Source: an uncultured Christensenella sp. (GTDB lineage: Bacteria; Bacillota; Clostridia; Christensenellales; Borkfalkiaceae). From it: a DNA stretch of 64,000 nt. Both the position numbers and the translations under genes were made by a program. The notes below the pieces were generated by a model, which worked only from the letters and a program-made list of their open reading frames with translations, searched no databases and had not been told where the DNA came from. Positions within the stretch are counted from its first letter, which is position 1. Every line of letters starts with the position of its first letter. Positions 24,215-33,712 of the stretch are shown here, in pieces. The stretch is from NCBI GenBank assembly GCA_910585595.1, contig CAJUET010000006.1:1-64000 (forward strand), in the 5' to 3' direction.

Positions 24215-25753
24215 TTATTTCGATTTCTTTCTGCCAATCAAAAAGATTGTCAACCCTACGCCGCCCACGACGAGCACGCAGCCGACGACGATCAACGCGA
24301 TCGCCCACCCTTCTAAACCGTTATCGTCCGGCGTAAACGACGTTTGAATTTTCTGCGTCGTAAGAGACACCGTATCCGCCTTTTCGGCAACCGTTTCAAA
24401 GCAGTCTTCGACTTCGTTATAGCTCATTTCCGTTTCGCCGTATTTTACGTTCACGATCTCGTAGCCTGCGGCGGCTTCCGCCTTTACTTTCAATACTTCT
24501 CCATCATAGACGAACGCGGGCGCGGAAGTAAATTCGCCGTGTTCCGCTTTGTTGTAGCTCACCTTAAAACGCGTCTTATTAGAGAAAACGGCTTTCACTG
24601 CGGTGTTTGCTTCGGGGGAAGTCACGGTATATTTTCCGTTCTGTACTGCAGATAACACGTCCTGTCCGTTCACCGTAAATTCGGTCAAAACGCGGTTTCC
24701 CTCCGCCGTCAACGTTAAAACGAGTGAATCGGGATTTGAATAATCGAAGGTAACGACCCCGCCCGTTTCCTCGATTTCAACCGACTTTTTGCCGTTCAAC
24801 TCCATGAGCTTACGCCCGAATCTCTGCCCGAGCGTCACCTCGTCGTTCACGTTAAAATGGGAGTTGTCCGAACCGTTGATTCCGCCGTATTCGTTAACGA
24901 TGATCAAATCGTTCGTTGCGATCGTGGCAACCTTATTCAGCTTTTGCGCTACGGCGCGCTGCGCCTCGATAAAAGGCGGTACGGCGGGATTGTTGTACTG
25001 TTGAAAGGTCGTTGCGATTTCGCCGATCACGAAAGGCATTCCGCTTAAATCGGCTTTCGTAATTTCGGAAAGATCGTTTCGGATATCGCCGATGAACGAT
25101 TCGAGCGCAGCGGCATACTCTTCGTGATGACCCAGATCGTTTTCCCCCTGCATCCACGCCATGCCTTTTACGACGGGCGTATATCCCTCTTCTTTCAGAT
25201 GATTGTAGCAGTACTCGAAGTTGTTTAAGAACATGGAGTACAGCCAGCCCGTACCGTTGCTTGACGAGGGCTGTTTCGTAATATCGGGCTCGTAGCCGCT
25301 TTCCCAAAGCGATCTTGAAAGCCAGCTGTCCCGTCCCTTTTCAAGCATGGGGGTTCCGCCCACGGCGTATTTGAAAATAAACGCCCTATTGCCGTTGCCA
25401 TAATAACCGTTCATCGCTTTCGCCATGCCGTACTCGGGTCCGATTTCGTAGTTTCTGTGTCCCAAACCCCGCTTGATCGTATCGGACGAGGTGATTTGAT
25501 CCGAAAACTCAGCCCCTTCCGCAAGAGAGCGGTGCTCCACTTCGCCCATATAGCCGATATTGTTAAATTCCTCGTTCACGGCGTACATGTGCTTTGACAT
25601 TCCCGCCGCATTGCTCTGCCCGCCGATGAGATACATCTCGATCGTCTTTGTTTCGTCCGCTTTTGCCTGAACCGCCGCGGGACAGAACGCCGTAGCGGAA
25701 GTGAAAGTCGCCGCCGCCAAACCAATGATACCGATTTTCTTAAAAAGATTCAT
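24215..25753 (-). CDS. Surface-anchored SGNH carbohydrate acetylesterase
   Basis: A 512-residue exported esterase of the sialate-O-acetylesterase/CE6-like SGNH group, likely removing acetyl groups from plant or host glycans. It has a signal peptide (about 1-30), IGGQSNAAGMS near residue 43 (catalytic Ser block), WMQGENDLGHHEEYAAAL near 200 (block III Gly/Asn) and SHFNVNDEVTLGQRFG near 297 (Asp/His region). Then come a beta-rich segment with internal repeats (FTVNGQDVLS; YEIVNVKYGETEMS) and a C-terminal membrane anchor (WAIALIVVGCVLVVGGVGL) with RKKSK. It acts outside the cell upstream of the importer. Confidence 0.82.
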   Translation of the reverse strand: MNLFKKIGIIGLAAATFTSATAFCPAAVQAKADETKTIEMYLIGGQSNAAGMSKHMYAVNEEFNNIGYMGEVEHRSLAEGAEFSDQITSSDTIKRGLGHRNYEIGPEYGMAKAMNGYYGNGNRAFIFKYAVGGTPMLEKGRDSWLSRSLWESGYEPDITKQPSSSNGTGWLYSMFLNNFEYCYNHLKEEGYTPVVKGMAWMQGENDLGHHEEYAAALESFIGDIRNDLSEITKADLSGMPFVIGEIATTFQQYNNPAVPPFIEAQRAVAQKLNKVATIATNDLIIVNEYGGINGSDNSHFNVNDEVTLGQRFGRKLMELNGKKSVEIEETGGVVTFDYSNPDSLVLTLTAEGNRVLTEFTVNGQDVLSAVQNGKYTVTSPEANTAVKAVFSNKTRFKVSYNKAEHGEFTSAPAFVYDGEVLKVKAEAAAGYEIVNVKYGETEMSYNEVEDCFETVAEKADTVSLTTQKIQTSFTPDDNGLEGWAIALIVVGCVLVVGGVGLTIFLIGRKKSK

Positions 25754-25755
25754 AA

Positions 25756-27273
25756 TTATCTCCCTTGATTTTCATACTCAACGGTAAACACGATCGCGGG
25801 CGCGGATTTATCCTTCGTCCGCCAAAGCCTCGTTATCAACGTACCGTCTACCGTAAAACCGTCCTGTTCTTTTGAAACGGGAATATCGAATTCCTCTCCG
25901 CCCAAAATACTCTTTGCTGTTACGCTTTTGAGTTTTGCGCCGTCAAAGAGAAACGCCGCTCTGTCCGCAATTCCGAAAAACGCGATCCTTTCGGGATTTC
26001 CCGAGACGGAGAACTCGATTTCCCCGCCGACATATCCGCGCTTGCCGCAAACCGTTCTGGGAAGAACCGCCGCCGCATACGCTCCGTTCGGATGGCGGGA
26101 TAAGGCAACGAACGGCTTGTTTCCGTCTTTTCCCGCTTTGACGAGGGGCAGCGGAGCGTTTCGCGCAACTGAGGCGGGCGCGCCCTGTTCGATCCGGTTT
26201 CCGTTCGCCACCCAATACCACGTTTCATCCTTGCGAAAGGTATAGTCGTCGAACAGAATTTCCTCGCCGACAAGCATTTCCCCTCCCACGAAAGGCGGGG
26301 CGATTTTCTGCCAATTTATCGTTGCCTCCGCCTCCTGCAAGCGTTCGCTGTCGTCCCATTCGTCAAGACCTATCCCGTACGCCGAGCGCATGATCCCTGC
26401 CTGACAGCCGAGCGCCGCCGCAAGATATACTTCGTCCTCCACGTTTAAGTAACCCTTCGCAAACGGCAAAAGATACGCGGCGCGGTCGAGCGTGGTCGCA
26501 ACGGATAACGGTTGCAAAACGTCGTAGGTGCGAAACACTTCGCTGTATGAAACGGCTTCTTTTGCCAATTCAACCGTTTTGGAATCGCCCGTAAATCTTC
26601 CGCGCAAGCCCTCGTCCGTAACGCCGTCCACGCCGTTGAGGGGCGGACAGCAGACGGCGTGTTCCACGACGAGCTCAGGATAGAGTTCCTCCGCCGTTTC
26701 GCTTAAAAACTTCCGAAACACGTTATCGTGTTCCGATGTGCCCCAATCGATTTTCAAATAAGTAACGCCCGCCTGTTTGCTCCAAGAAATCCGCTCGCGC
26801 CAATATTCTTCGCTCGCCGAAGAAAACGGTTTTTCAAAGTCCTTGCCGCACCGCTGCGCCGCAACCCAGATTCCGATCCCCTTCCAACCGAACGCTTTCG
26901 CTTTTTCGTTGAGAATCTTCAACCGTTCGGCGGGCGCTTTGCCCGCGGTCGAGGGAAACCGCTCCTCGTTCGTTTCAAGCGATCCGAACGCGTCTCTTCG
27001 GTCGGCGGGATGTACCCCGTAGGGGACGTCCCAGCCGTCGTCGAGCATTAAATATAAATCCTGCCGCGTCCCCTCCCACTTGGAAGCCCAGCCGTTCCCG
27101 CCGAACACCTCGTTCTCGTTGATCATGCTGCGGGCGATTTTCGCGCCCTGATCGCCGATAAATTTCGGCTTTTCGTGCTCCGTCTGACGGGAATACCGTT
27201 CCGCCAGATAGTTTTGCGTGAGCCACGTGCACCAATAGCCGTACTGCGCGCAACCGTTTGTCTGTTTTTTCAT
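25756..27273 (-). CDS. TIM-barrel glycosidase of the GH27/GH36 (alpha-galactosidase) type
   Basis: About 505 residues from ATG 27273, chosen because GGAAAAAAGAATCG precedes it and the upstream codons are a basic non-domain stretch. Barrel motifs are LMLDDGWDVPYG (substrate-binding Asp pair), WKGIGIWVAAQ, and YLKIDWG, whose Asp is the likely nucleophile, followed by MRSAYGIGLDEWD. A beta-sandwich C-terminal domain begins near residue 340. No signal peptide, so it probably cleaves imported oligosaccharides in the cytoplasm. The family assignment is by motif; another retaining alpha-glycosidase family is possible. It is 2 bases upstream of the esterase gene. Confidence 0.65.
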   Translation of the reverse strand: MKKQTNGCAQYGYWCTWLTQNYLAERYSRQTEHEKPKFIGDQGAKIARSMINENEVFGGNGWASKWEGTRQDLYLMLDDGWDVPYGVHPADRRDAFGSLETNEERFPSTAGKAPAERLKILNEKAKAFGWKGIGIWVAAQRCGKDFEKPFSSASEEYWRERISWSKQAGVTYLKIDWGTSEHDNVFRKFLSETAEELYPELVVEHAVCCPPLNGVDGVTDEGLRGRFTGDSKTVELAKEAVSYSEVFRTYDVLQPLSVATTLDRAAYLLPFAKGYLNVEDEVYLAAALGCQAGIMRSAYGIGLDEWDDSERLQEAEATINWQKIAPPFVGGEMLVGEEILFDDYTFRKDETWYWVANGNRIEQGAPASVARNAPLPLVKAGKDGNKPFVALSRHPNGAYAAAVLPRTVCGKRGYVGGEIEFSVSGNPERIAFFGIADRAAFLFDGAKLKSVTAKSILGGEEFDIPVSKEQDGFTVDGTLITRLWRTKDKSAPAIVFTVEYENQGR

Positions 27274-27298
27274 CGATTCTTTTTTCCGTTTTTTTATT

Positions 27299-30200
27299 TT
27301 ACGCCAGATTGACCGTCGTGTAGAGCGTCGGGTCGGTTTCGTTTGCAACGCCGCCCGCCGCGATTCCGATTTGAGCAGGCTTGCCGCTCAATCCCGCAAG
27401 GGAATAGGAGAGTTTGAAGCAATACCACATTTTGCCCGTCTGTCCGCCGATATCGTACACGACGCCGTTTGCGTCCGTCCAATATTCGAGACCCTCGACG
27501 GAATTATCGTTCGTGATACCTGAATGCAACTCGCCCGCGTCCCAATTCGAACCGCCGCCGCGGAACATTCTGTTGTAACTGTTTTCCATACCCGTAATCT
27601 TGAAGAGGTTGTTCGTGTTCGCAGTCGTAACGCCCGTATTCACGTTGATAAACATTTCTCTTGGATGCGCGCCTCCCCAAATGTTATCCCAATTCACAAC
27701 GGAGGGAATATTTTCATTATTGACGGGCACCGCCATGCGCACGTAGATTGCGCTTTCGTCCGCCGCAACCTCGAATTTATAACCGTTCGCCGTCGCCTTG
27801 GTTGCATTCGCAAACGCAGCACTCTTATTCGTCAACTTCGTGTAAGTTTCGGGTTTCGTTTCGTTGCTACCTTCGGGATTGAGCGCAAAGCCGATACTCG
27901 AAGGCTTTGGTGTCACACCGCCCAAGCCGTACGAAATATATACGTTATACCACATAACGCCCGTCTGTCCCGCCGTATCGTACGCGATCCCGTTCGCGTC
28001 CGTCCAGTATTCGAGTCCCTCGACCGAAGTGTTCGTAATATCCGAATGCAGTTCTTCGAACGAAGTCCCCTTCCCTTGGAACATTCTGTTGTAACCGTTC
28101 GCCATCGCGGTAATTTTGAATATCTTTCCACCGAACGCGGTGTCGCTTCCGTCAAGATTGACGAATATTTCGTGACGGCAGGAATTGCCATAGATATTAT
28201 CCCAATTTACAACGGAAGGAACCTGGGACGAATAAACCTTATAGGACAAGCGGACGTAGACGCCGTCGTCCGTCGTGACGATGCGGACTTCGTTGTTACC
28301 CGCCACCGTATAGCTGTTCCAGGCGTTTGCAAACACCGCGTTTTTGTCGCCAAGCGTCGTCCACATGGAGGGATCGGTCTCGTGCGAAGTCGCAACGGCA
28401 GCGCCTACGCTCACGGACTTTTCGGTTAATCCCGCCGCTTCGTTCGAAACGAAGAAGCAGTACCAAATATCACCGCTCTGCCCGTCGGTATCGTATTTAA
28501 GCCCCTGCATATCCACCCAATAATCGAAGCCTGCTATCGGGTTTGCGTTCCAATGGTCGGCGACGACTTCCGTCCATGCGGAGCCGCTTACTTTGAACAG
28601 TCTGAAATCCCCGTTCGGGCGGCAGGTGATTTTGAAATCGTTCGCATCGAGCTTTCTATTCGTGCCGTCGAGATTCAGGAACAGGTCTTTGGTAAGATAG
28701 CCGGTATCTCCCCACCAATTCGATTCAACAGAAGGGATCTTTCCGCTCGCAGTGACCTTAAAGCGGGCGTACACGCCGTTATCCGCCGTCTTGACCTGCA
28801 CGGTATACCCGTTCGGCGTGACCGCGCTCCACGCGCTGTCAAATACGGCATTCTTATCTGTGTAAGTACCCGTTGCGTTGACGGGCACGTAGGTGGAAAG
28901 ACTGTTTTCCGCGCTCTCTCCGCTCACGTAGAAGGAGACCACTTCGGGATTTTTCGTCAACCCGATCTTCTCAAACGCTGCATAGAAGCAGACCAGAATT
29001 TTACCCGTCTGTCCCGCCTTGTCGTACTCCAATCCGTTCATATCGATCCAGAAGTCGTAGCCCTTGATCGGATTCGAATTCCAATGGTCGTTCACGACGT
29101 CTATAAATTCCGTTCCGTTATGCCGTAACAGTCTGAAATCTCCGTTGGGGCGGAACGTCACCTTGAATTCGTTGCCGTCAAACGCATCCGAACTTGCATC
29201 GAAATTGACGATCATATCTTTGCACCAATGATCGCTCCACCAATGATCGCTCGGATTGGCGGAAGGAATCGTTGCGTTATTTACGCTGATCGACTGCCGA
29301 ATATAAATACCCTCGGAGAGGAGCTTGACGTCGAGCTGCGTATCGCCGACCGTGCGCGTCCACGCCCCGTCAAAGGTCGCGTCGTCACGCGGAGGAAGTT
29401 TACTTTCGCCCACGGGCGTATAGCACGAAGGAACGCCCTCCTGCTCCGCCGAAAGGTTAACGCCGATTCCCACTTCTTCGGGGCTTTCCGTCAAACCCGT
29501 GACCGCGTTCGAAGCGTAGAAGCAAATCCAGACCTTGCCCGTCTGTCCAGCCTCGTAGTAGGAGAGCCCGTTGAGATCAATCCAGAACTTGAATCCGTCG
29601 ATCTGATTTCTGTTCCACTGATCCGCCGCCGCGCCGAAAAATTCCCATGCGCTCTTGTCCGCGCTCCGCTTATAGAGCGTGAACTGTCCGCCGATATAAT
29701 GTGTCACCTTAAAATCGTTCCCGTCGCAGCTCTCGCCACCCTCGCCGCCGAAGTCGACGAAAAGATCGCGGACATAACCGTTGTTCCAGGAACCTTCATG
29801 ATAGAAATTGTTGCCCGCGGGAACGAAGGGAAGCGTTGCGTTCGTAAAACTCATAGATCGGCGCACGTACACGCCGTCCGCAGTCGGCTTTGCCTGTAAC
29901 TGCGTTCCGTCGTTCAAAACCGTTTCCCACGCGCCCTCGAACACCGTATTGTCGAACTGCTTTAAGTAGTTCTCCCAATCGTAGGGGTCGGAGACGATCT
30001 TGCCCGTTGCGGGATCGTACTGCACGTAGAAGGACGACTCGTCTGTATCGCCGATAAACGGCCAGATACCGACCTGCTTCGGTGCGGCGCTCAATCCGCC
30101 CGCCGAATAGGGAATATACGCCATGACCGAATATTCCGAATCCGACGCGTTATATACGCTCTGTTGCGTCACTCCCAGCTTTTTGGAGGAGCCCCAGTCC

Positions 30201-31246
30201 CCGATCCATTCGTTCGCCTTGGAAACGGCGTAATTTCCCGTCGGGCGAACGACTGCCTGAATTCTGTGCGGATCGGTGTTCGCGCAAGCCCCGTCCGAAG
30301 AATCGAGATCGACGGTAACGGACGTGAGCCACCCGTCCGACCACCAATTTTGCGGATCGGCAAGCGGAGGCGTTTCGCCCTTGGTATCGCGCACCGCACG
30401 CAAGTAAACTCCGTAATCCGTAAAAATCGTATCAATGCGTTTCATCGCTCCCTCGCGGGGCGTGTAGCTCGTAAATTCGTTGCCTTCGAACACTTCTGCA
30501 AGCGTCTGCCGTTTGATGCGCTCGCCTTTGTTATTGAAAAGCGGATAGGCGGTCACGTCGTTGAGTTCAACACCGTCCATGACCGAATTTACCCGTTCGC
30601 CCTGATCGAACCACCAATCCTTTAAAGGAGTAATGATGTCCACCTGATTGAAACACATTGCGATCTCGTCGGGCTTTCCCTCCAAATTCAGACTTTTATA
30701 CGGAATATACAGCTCTTGCGAAAAACTTTTGTCGACGTCGTCGTACAGCGAGACGAAATCGAAATCAACGTAAGAATTCGTCCAACAATAGCCGTCCGTA
30801 TTATTGTCGTGTCCGAACCATGCCGAAAAACTCCCGTCCACGCCGAGGCGCAATGCAATATCATCCCAATTCGGTTTTCCGTTCTCGCGCGGTCCGTTCA
30901 ACAGGGGATCGAAAAACACTTCCATTCTGTCGCACTGATCGGGATCGTTTCTGAGCGCGTTATACGTTGTATCCTTTGCCGTCAGAAAGATGCCGAGTCC
31001 CCTTTCACCGAACCAAAGCCGAACGGTCGCCCCGTTTGCAATTCCAAAAGAGTGGACGGGCGCGCTTTCCCAGCAAGCCTCGTCGTCAAACCCGTCAACG
31101 GTGATTTCCGAAAGCGGCGGGGTATACGGGTCGGCAGGTTCTTTGATTTCGGGATCGTCTATGAACGTGACCCCGCAGCCTGCAAGCGCCGCCGCGCACG
31201 CAAGCCCTGTGAATAACGAACAATACTTCCATTTCTTGTTTCTCAT
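27299..31246 (-). CDS. Giant lipoprotein built of repeated CBM9-like modules
   Basis: A 1315-residue lipoprotein (signal MRNKKWKYCSLFTGLACAAALAGC, lipid Cys at about 24). After a CBM9/DOMON-like module (DGFDDEACWESAPVHSF; about 45-220) come at least six related modules of about 170 residues. Each has the pattern DGVYVRxS, IPS...WW or NW, D(M/L)FxN(F/L)D, DxNxFKxTxxxNGxxRLF, GxxYWxDxNGLxYDxxGQTGxxWxCF and GLTxxPxxVG. No catalytic residues were recognised. It is most likely a surface glycan-binding scaffold that captures polysaccharide for GH43 and the importer; a polysaccharide deacetylase or lyase activity is not indicated. Confidence 0.7.
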   Translation of the reverse strand: MRNKKWKYCSLFTGLACAAALAGCGVTFIDDPEIKEPADPYTPPLSEITVDGFDDEACWESAPVHSFGIANGATVRLWFGERGLGIFLTAKDTTYNALRNDPDQCDRMEVFFDPLLNGPRENGKPNWDDIALRLGVDGSFSAWFGHDNNTDGYCWTNSYVDFDFVSLYDDVDKSFSQELYIPYKSLNLEGKPDEIAMCFNQVDIITPLKDWWFDQGERVNSVMDGVELNDVTAYPLFNNKGERIKRQTLAEVFEGNEFTSYTPREGAMKRIDTIFTDYGVYLRAVRDTKGETPPLADPQNWWSDGWLTSVTVDLDSSDGACANTDPHRIQAVVRPTGNYAVSKANEWIGDWGSSKKLGVTQQSVYNASDSEYSVMAYIPYSAGGLSAAPKQVGIWPFIGDTDESSFYVQYDPATGKIVSDPYDWENYLKQFDNTVFEGAWETVLNDGTQLQAKPTADGVYVRRSMSFTNATLPFVPAGNNFYHEGSWNNGYVRDLFVDFGGEGGESCDGNDFKVTHYIGGQFTLYKRSADKSAWEFFGAAADQWNRNQIDGFKFWIDLNGLSYYEAGQTGKVWICFYASNAVTGLTESPEEVGIGVNLSAEQEGVPSCYTPVGESKLPPRDDATFDGAWTRTVGDTQLDVKLLSEGIYIRQSISVNNATIPSANPSDHWWSDHWCKDMIVNFDASSDAFDGNEFKVTFRPNGDFRLLRHNGTEFIDVVNDHWNSNPIKGYDFWIDMNGLEYDKAGQTGKILVCFYAAFEKIGLTKNPEVVSFYVSGESAENSLSTYVPVNATGTYTDKNAVFDSAWSAVTPNGYTVQVKTADNGVYARFKVTASGKIPSVESNWWGDTGYLTKDLFLNLDGTNRKLDANDFKITCRPNGDFRLFKVSGSAWTEVVADHWNANPIAGFDYWVDMQGLKYDTDGQSGDIWYCFFVSNEAAGLTEKSVSVGAAVATSHETDPSMWTTLGDKNAVFANAWNSYTVAGNNEVRIVTTDDGVYVRLSYKVYSSQVPSVVNWDNIYGNSCRHEIFVNLDGSDTAFGGKIFKITAMANGYNRMFQGKGTSFEELHSDITNTSVEGLEYWTDANGIAYDTAGQTGVMWYNVYISYGLGGVTPKPSSIGFALNPEGSNETKPETYTKLTNKSAAFANATKATANGYKFEVAADESAIYVRMAVPVNNENIPSVVNWDNIWGGAHPREMFINVNTGVTTANTNNLFKITGMENSYNRMFRGGGSNWDAGELHSGITNDNSVEGLEYWTDANGVVYDIGGQTGKMWYCFKLSYSLAGLSGKPAQIGIAAGGVANETDPTLYTTVNLA

Positions 31247-31267
31247 ATTTTTCTCCCTTATTCCTCG

Positions 31268-32797
31268 TTAAAGTCCCAAAACGACGATTTCGCTCAGCGC
31301 AAGCTCTCCGTCCGTTGCCGATACTTCGATTTTGACCTCGCTGACGGAAACCGCCTTTTCAAGTTCCGCGATCGCAACGCCCGTGGAAAACTGAATAAAC
31401 TTCACTTTCTGCGTAACTCCCGCGATTGTCACCTTCGCGCTCTCGATGATATTGGCGAACCGATCGACGGAAGAATAGATCATGACCGCCTTGACGGCGC
31501 GCTCTTGATCAAACTTCACGTTGACGGTCGCGCTCGTTTTTCCGCACTTCCATTCGTACTTCATGTTGTCCCAGTTGACGACGATACGGTTGTCGTTCAG
31601 AAGGGACGCGTCGTTCACGCCGTTCGTTGCGACCACCGTGCCCTCCGGCGCGATATTGTAATAGCCTATCCTCTCTCTCGGATACCAAACGTATTCTGCC
31701 GTCGGTCCCGCGCAGACAATTCCGTCGGCGTTGTAAAACACCCTGTCCACGCGGATATTTCTGTCCCACGTAAATTCGGTCGCGTCCACGCAGGTATGGT
31801 AAATGATATAGCTGTCTCCCTCGGGCGAGGTCACGAATGCATGGTGCCCCGAACAGGACAGGAACTGAGAATCGGAATCGCTGTACAGGATCCTGCTCTC
31901 CTCCGCGTCGGTAAAATCGCCGAGCGGAGACGTTCCTATTTTGCACCCTACCGAATACTCTTTATTGCTGCCCGAAGAGTAAGTCAGGTAGTAGACGCCG
32001 TTCGACTTGTGCATATGCGGCGCCTCGGTCACGAAGTGATGCCAGTTAAGAGAAGGACGGACGAGCAATTTCGGCTCGCTCCTGAACTCGAACCCGTGTT
32101 CCGAAAGTTCGATCTCAGCGCCGTAGATATGACTCTCGCGCGTTTCGCCGATCAGACTGTCCGTCACGGGGTTGTCGTTCCATTCTCTGGTATAATAGAA
32201 ATATATCTTTCCGTCGTCGTCCACGAAAACGTCCGCGTCTATAACCGAATAGTCGGGAGCGAACACGAAGCGCTCTCCCTCTTCGGTACGCAAGTCCTCG
32301 AAGGGTCCCCACGGATTATCCGCAACCGCTACGCCGACCGCATGGCGGTGATGCGTTTCCCCGAAGGAATCCGTCCAATGACCGTCAACCCTGCCGCCCG
32401 TGGAGAACAGATAAAATTTTCCGTCGATCTTCGTGACCTCGGGCGCCCAGAACTGCGTATGCGCCCAGCTGTCGCCGCTCGTCGTATAGCAAGCGCCCAG
32501 ATCCTCCCAGTTCCACAAATCTTTGGAGCGGTACACGCCGTAACCTCCCCCGTCGATTGGGAACGAGGTCGTGGGATAACAATAATACCACCCGTCCTCG
32601 TAGAGAATCGTGGGATCCGCGCCGAGTTCGATCCCCTTTACGGGATTGCCCGTAAAGAGATTGCCCGCGTACGTGCCCTCGCTCAACTGCACGCCTGCGT
32701 CGAACATCTTTACTTCGTTGCTCCCGCAACCCGCGAGCGCGGTTGTCATCAATGCGCCCAACGCGAGCGCAAGCGCGCTTTTGCCTTTTCTGTTCAT
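31268..32797 (-). CDS. GH43-family glycosidase, lipoprotein
   Basis: A 509-residue exported lipoprotein (lipobox LAGC at about 23) with a five-bladed propeller typical of GH43. GADPTILYEDGWYYCYPTT holds the catalytic base Asp, SVIDADVFVDDDGKIYFYY the middle Asp, and FVTEAPHMHKSNGVYYLTYS the catalytic acid Glu. GH43 enzymes release arabinose, xylose or galactose from plant polysaccharides. The C-terminal 130 residues form an extra beta domain (NGVNDASLLNDNRIVVNWDNMKYE) resembling a discoidin-like carbohydrate-binding module. It lies between permease genes and the binding lipoprotein, so it acts outside the cell on the same substrate. Confidence 0.88.
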   Translation of the reverse strand: MNRKGKSALALALGALMTTALAGCGSNEVKMFDAGVQLSEGTYAGNLFTGNPVKGIELGADPTILYEDGWYYCYPTTSFPIDGGGYGVYRSKDLWNWEDLGACYTTSGDSWAHTQFWAPEVTKIDGKFYLFSTGGRVDGHWTDSFGETHHRHAVGVAVADNPWGPFEDLRTEEGERFVFAPDYSVIDADVFVDDDGKIYFYYTREWNDNPVTDSLIGETRESHIYGAEIELSEHGFEFRSEPKLLVRPSLNWHHFVTEAPHMHKSNGVYYLTYSSGSNKEYSVGCKIGTSPLGDFTDAEESRILYSDSDSQFLSCSGHHAFVTSPEGDSYIIYHTCVDATEFTWDRNIRVDRVFYNADGIVCAGPTAEYVWYPRERIGYYNIAPEGTVVATNGVNDASLLNDNRIVVNWDNMKYEWKCGKTSATVNVKFDQERAVKAVMIYSSVDRFANIIESAKVTIAGVTQKVKFIQFSTGVAIAELEKAVSVSEVKIEVSATDGELALSEIVVLGL

Positions 32798-32818
32798 TCT
32801 TTTCCTCCTTATTCTGTT

Positions 32819-33712
32819 TTATTCTTTGCCCCCGCCGACCGCGATCCCTTCGAGGAACCACTTTTGCAGAAAGATATACATGATCACGAGAGGTAGCATA
32901 CACATGAGCGCAGCCGCGCAAATCGTATTAAGGTTGCCCGTCGAGTAAATGCCGAGTATCTGCGAGAGTACGAGCTGCAACGGCCACTGCGAAGGCGACC
33001 CGATAAGATACAGCAACGGTCCCACGTAGCTGTTATAACCGCCCACGAACCCGAAGATAAACTGCGTTAAAAACGCCGGCAGGGCAAGCGGAATCACCAT
33101 GCTGAAATAGATTCGGAAAATTCCCGCGCCGTCGATCTTCGCCGCCTCCATGATTTCGTTGCCGATACTCTCGAAATACATTCTCAAAAAGAACACCGTG
33201 CCCGCCCCGCCGAACATTCCGGGGAGGACGAGCGGGATCACCGTTTCCGATAGTCCGAGCGCCTGCCAGAAGAAATATCCAACCGTACCAAACACGCCCA
33301 CGGGCATCGTCATGGTAGCAATATGAAGAAGGAATATTTTTTCCTTTCCGGGGAAACGGAGCTTTGCAAAGCAGAACGCCGAAAAGCCCGAAACGAGAAG
33401 TCCTACGACGAGAGGCAAAAGGGTCTGCCACATGGTATTGAAAAAGCCCGTGACGAGGGTGGGGATCCCGTCGCTCCACGGGTCCTCCGCAAAGACCATT
33501 TGATAGCCCTCGAACGAAACCGACTCGGGAAACCAACGAAAACCGAACGTTGAAGAAAGCTCGGAGTTCGACGTGATCGAATAATCGAAAATCACGTAAA
33601 ATGGCGCGAACAGTATGATCGCATAAAACAACAGTAATGCGAAGATGACGACGCTCGTTACGATATACCGCACATTTGCTTTCTTTTTCACCGCAACGGA
33701 ATCAGTATTCAT
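32819..33712 (-). CDS. Carbohydrate ABC transporter permease, MalG type
   Basis: A 297-residue permease with six membrane segments. The EAA coupling loop GNEIMEAAKIDGAGIFRIYFSMVIPLALPA (about residues 178-207) marks the CUT1 MalG family. It forms the translocation pore with the MalF-type partner, whose gene overlaps it by 11 bases. No ATPase gene is in the operon, as is common in Bacillota, where a shared MsmX/MsmK-type ATPase energises several importers. Confidence 0.92.
   Translation of the reverse strand: MNTDSVAVKKKANVRYIVTSVVIFALLLFYAIILFAPFYVIFDYSITSNSELSSTFGFRWFPESVSFEGYQMVFAEDPWSDGIPTLVTGFFNTMWQTLLPLVVGLLVSGFSAFCFAKLRFPGKEKIFLLHIATMTMPVGVFGTVGYFFWQALGLSETVIPLVLPGMFGGAGTVFFLRMYFESIGNEIMEAAKIDGAGIFRIYFSMVIPLALPAFLTQFIFGFVGGYNSYVGPLLYLIGSPSQWPLQLVLSQILGIYSTGNLNTICAAALMCMLPLVIMYIFLQKWFLEGIAVGGGKE

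Noticed and set aside
31505..32896. 463-residue plus-strand ORF opposite GH43
   Set aside because: The minus frame shows complete GH43 catalytic motifs and a lipobox; the plus frame has none.
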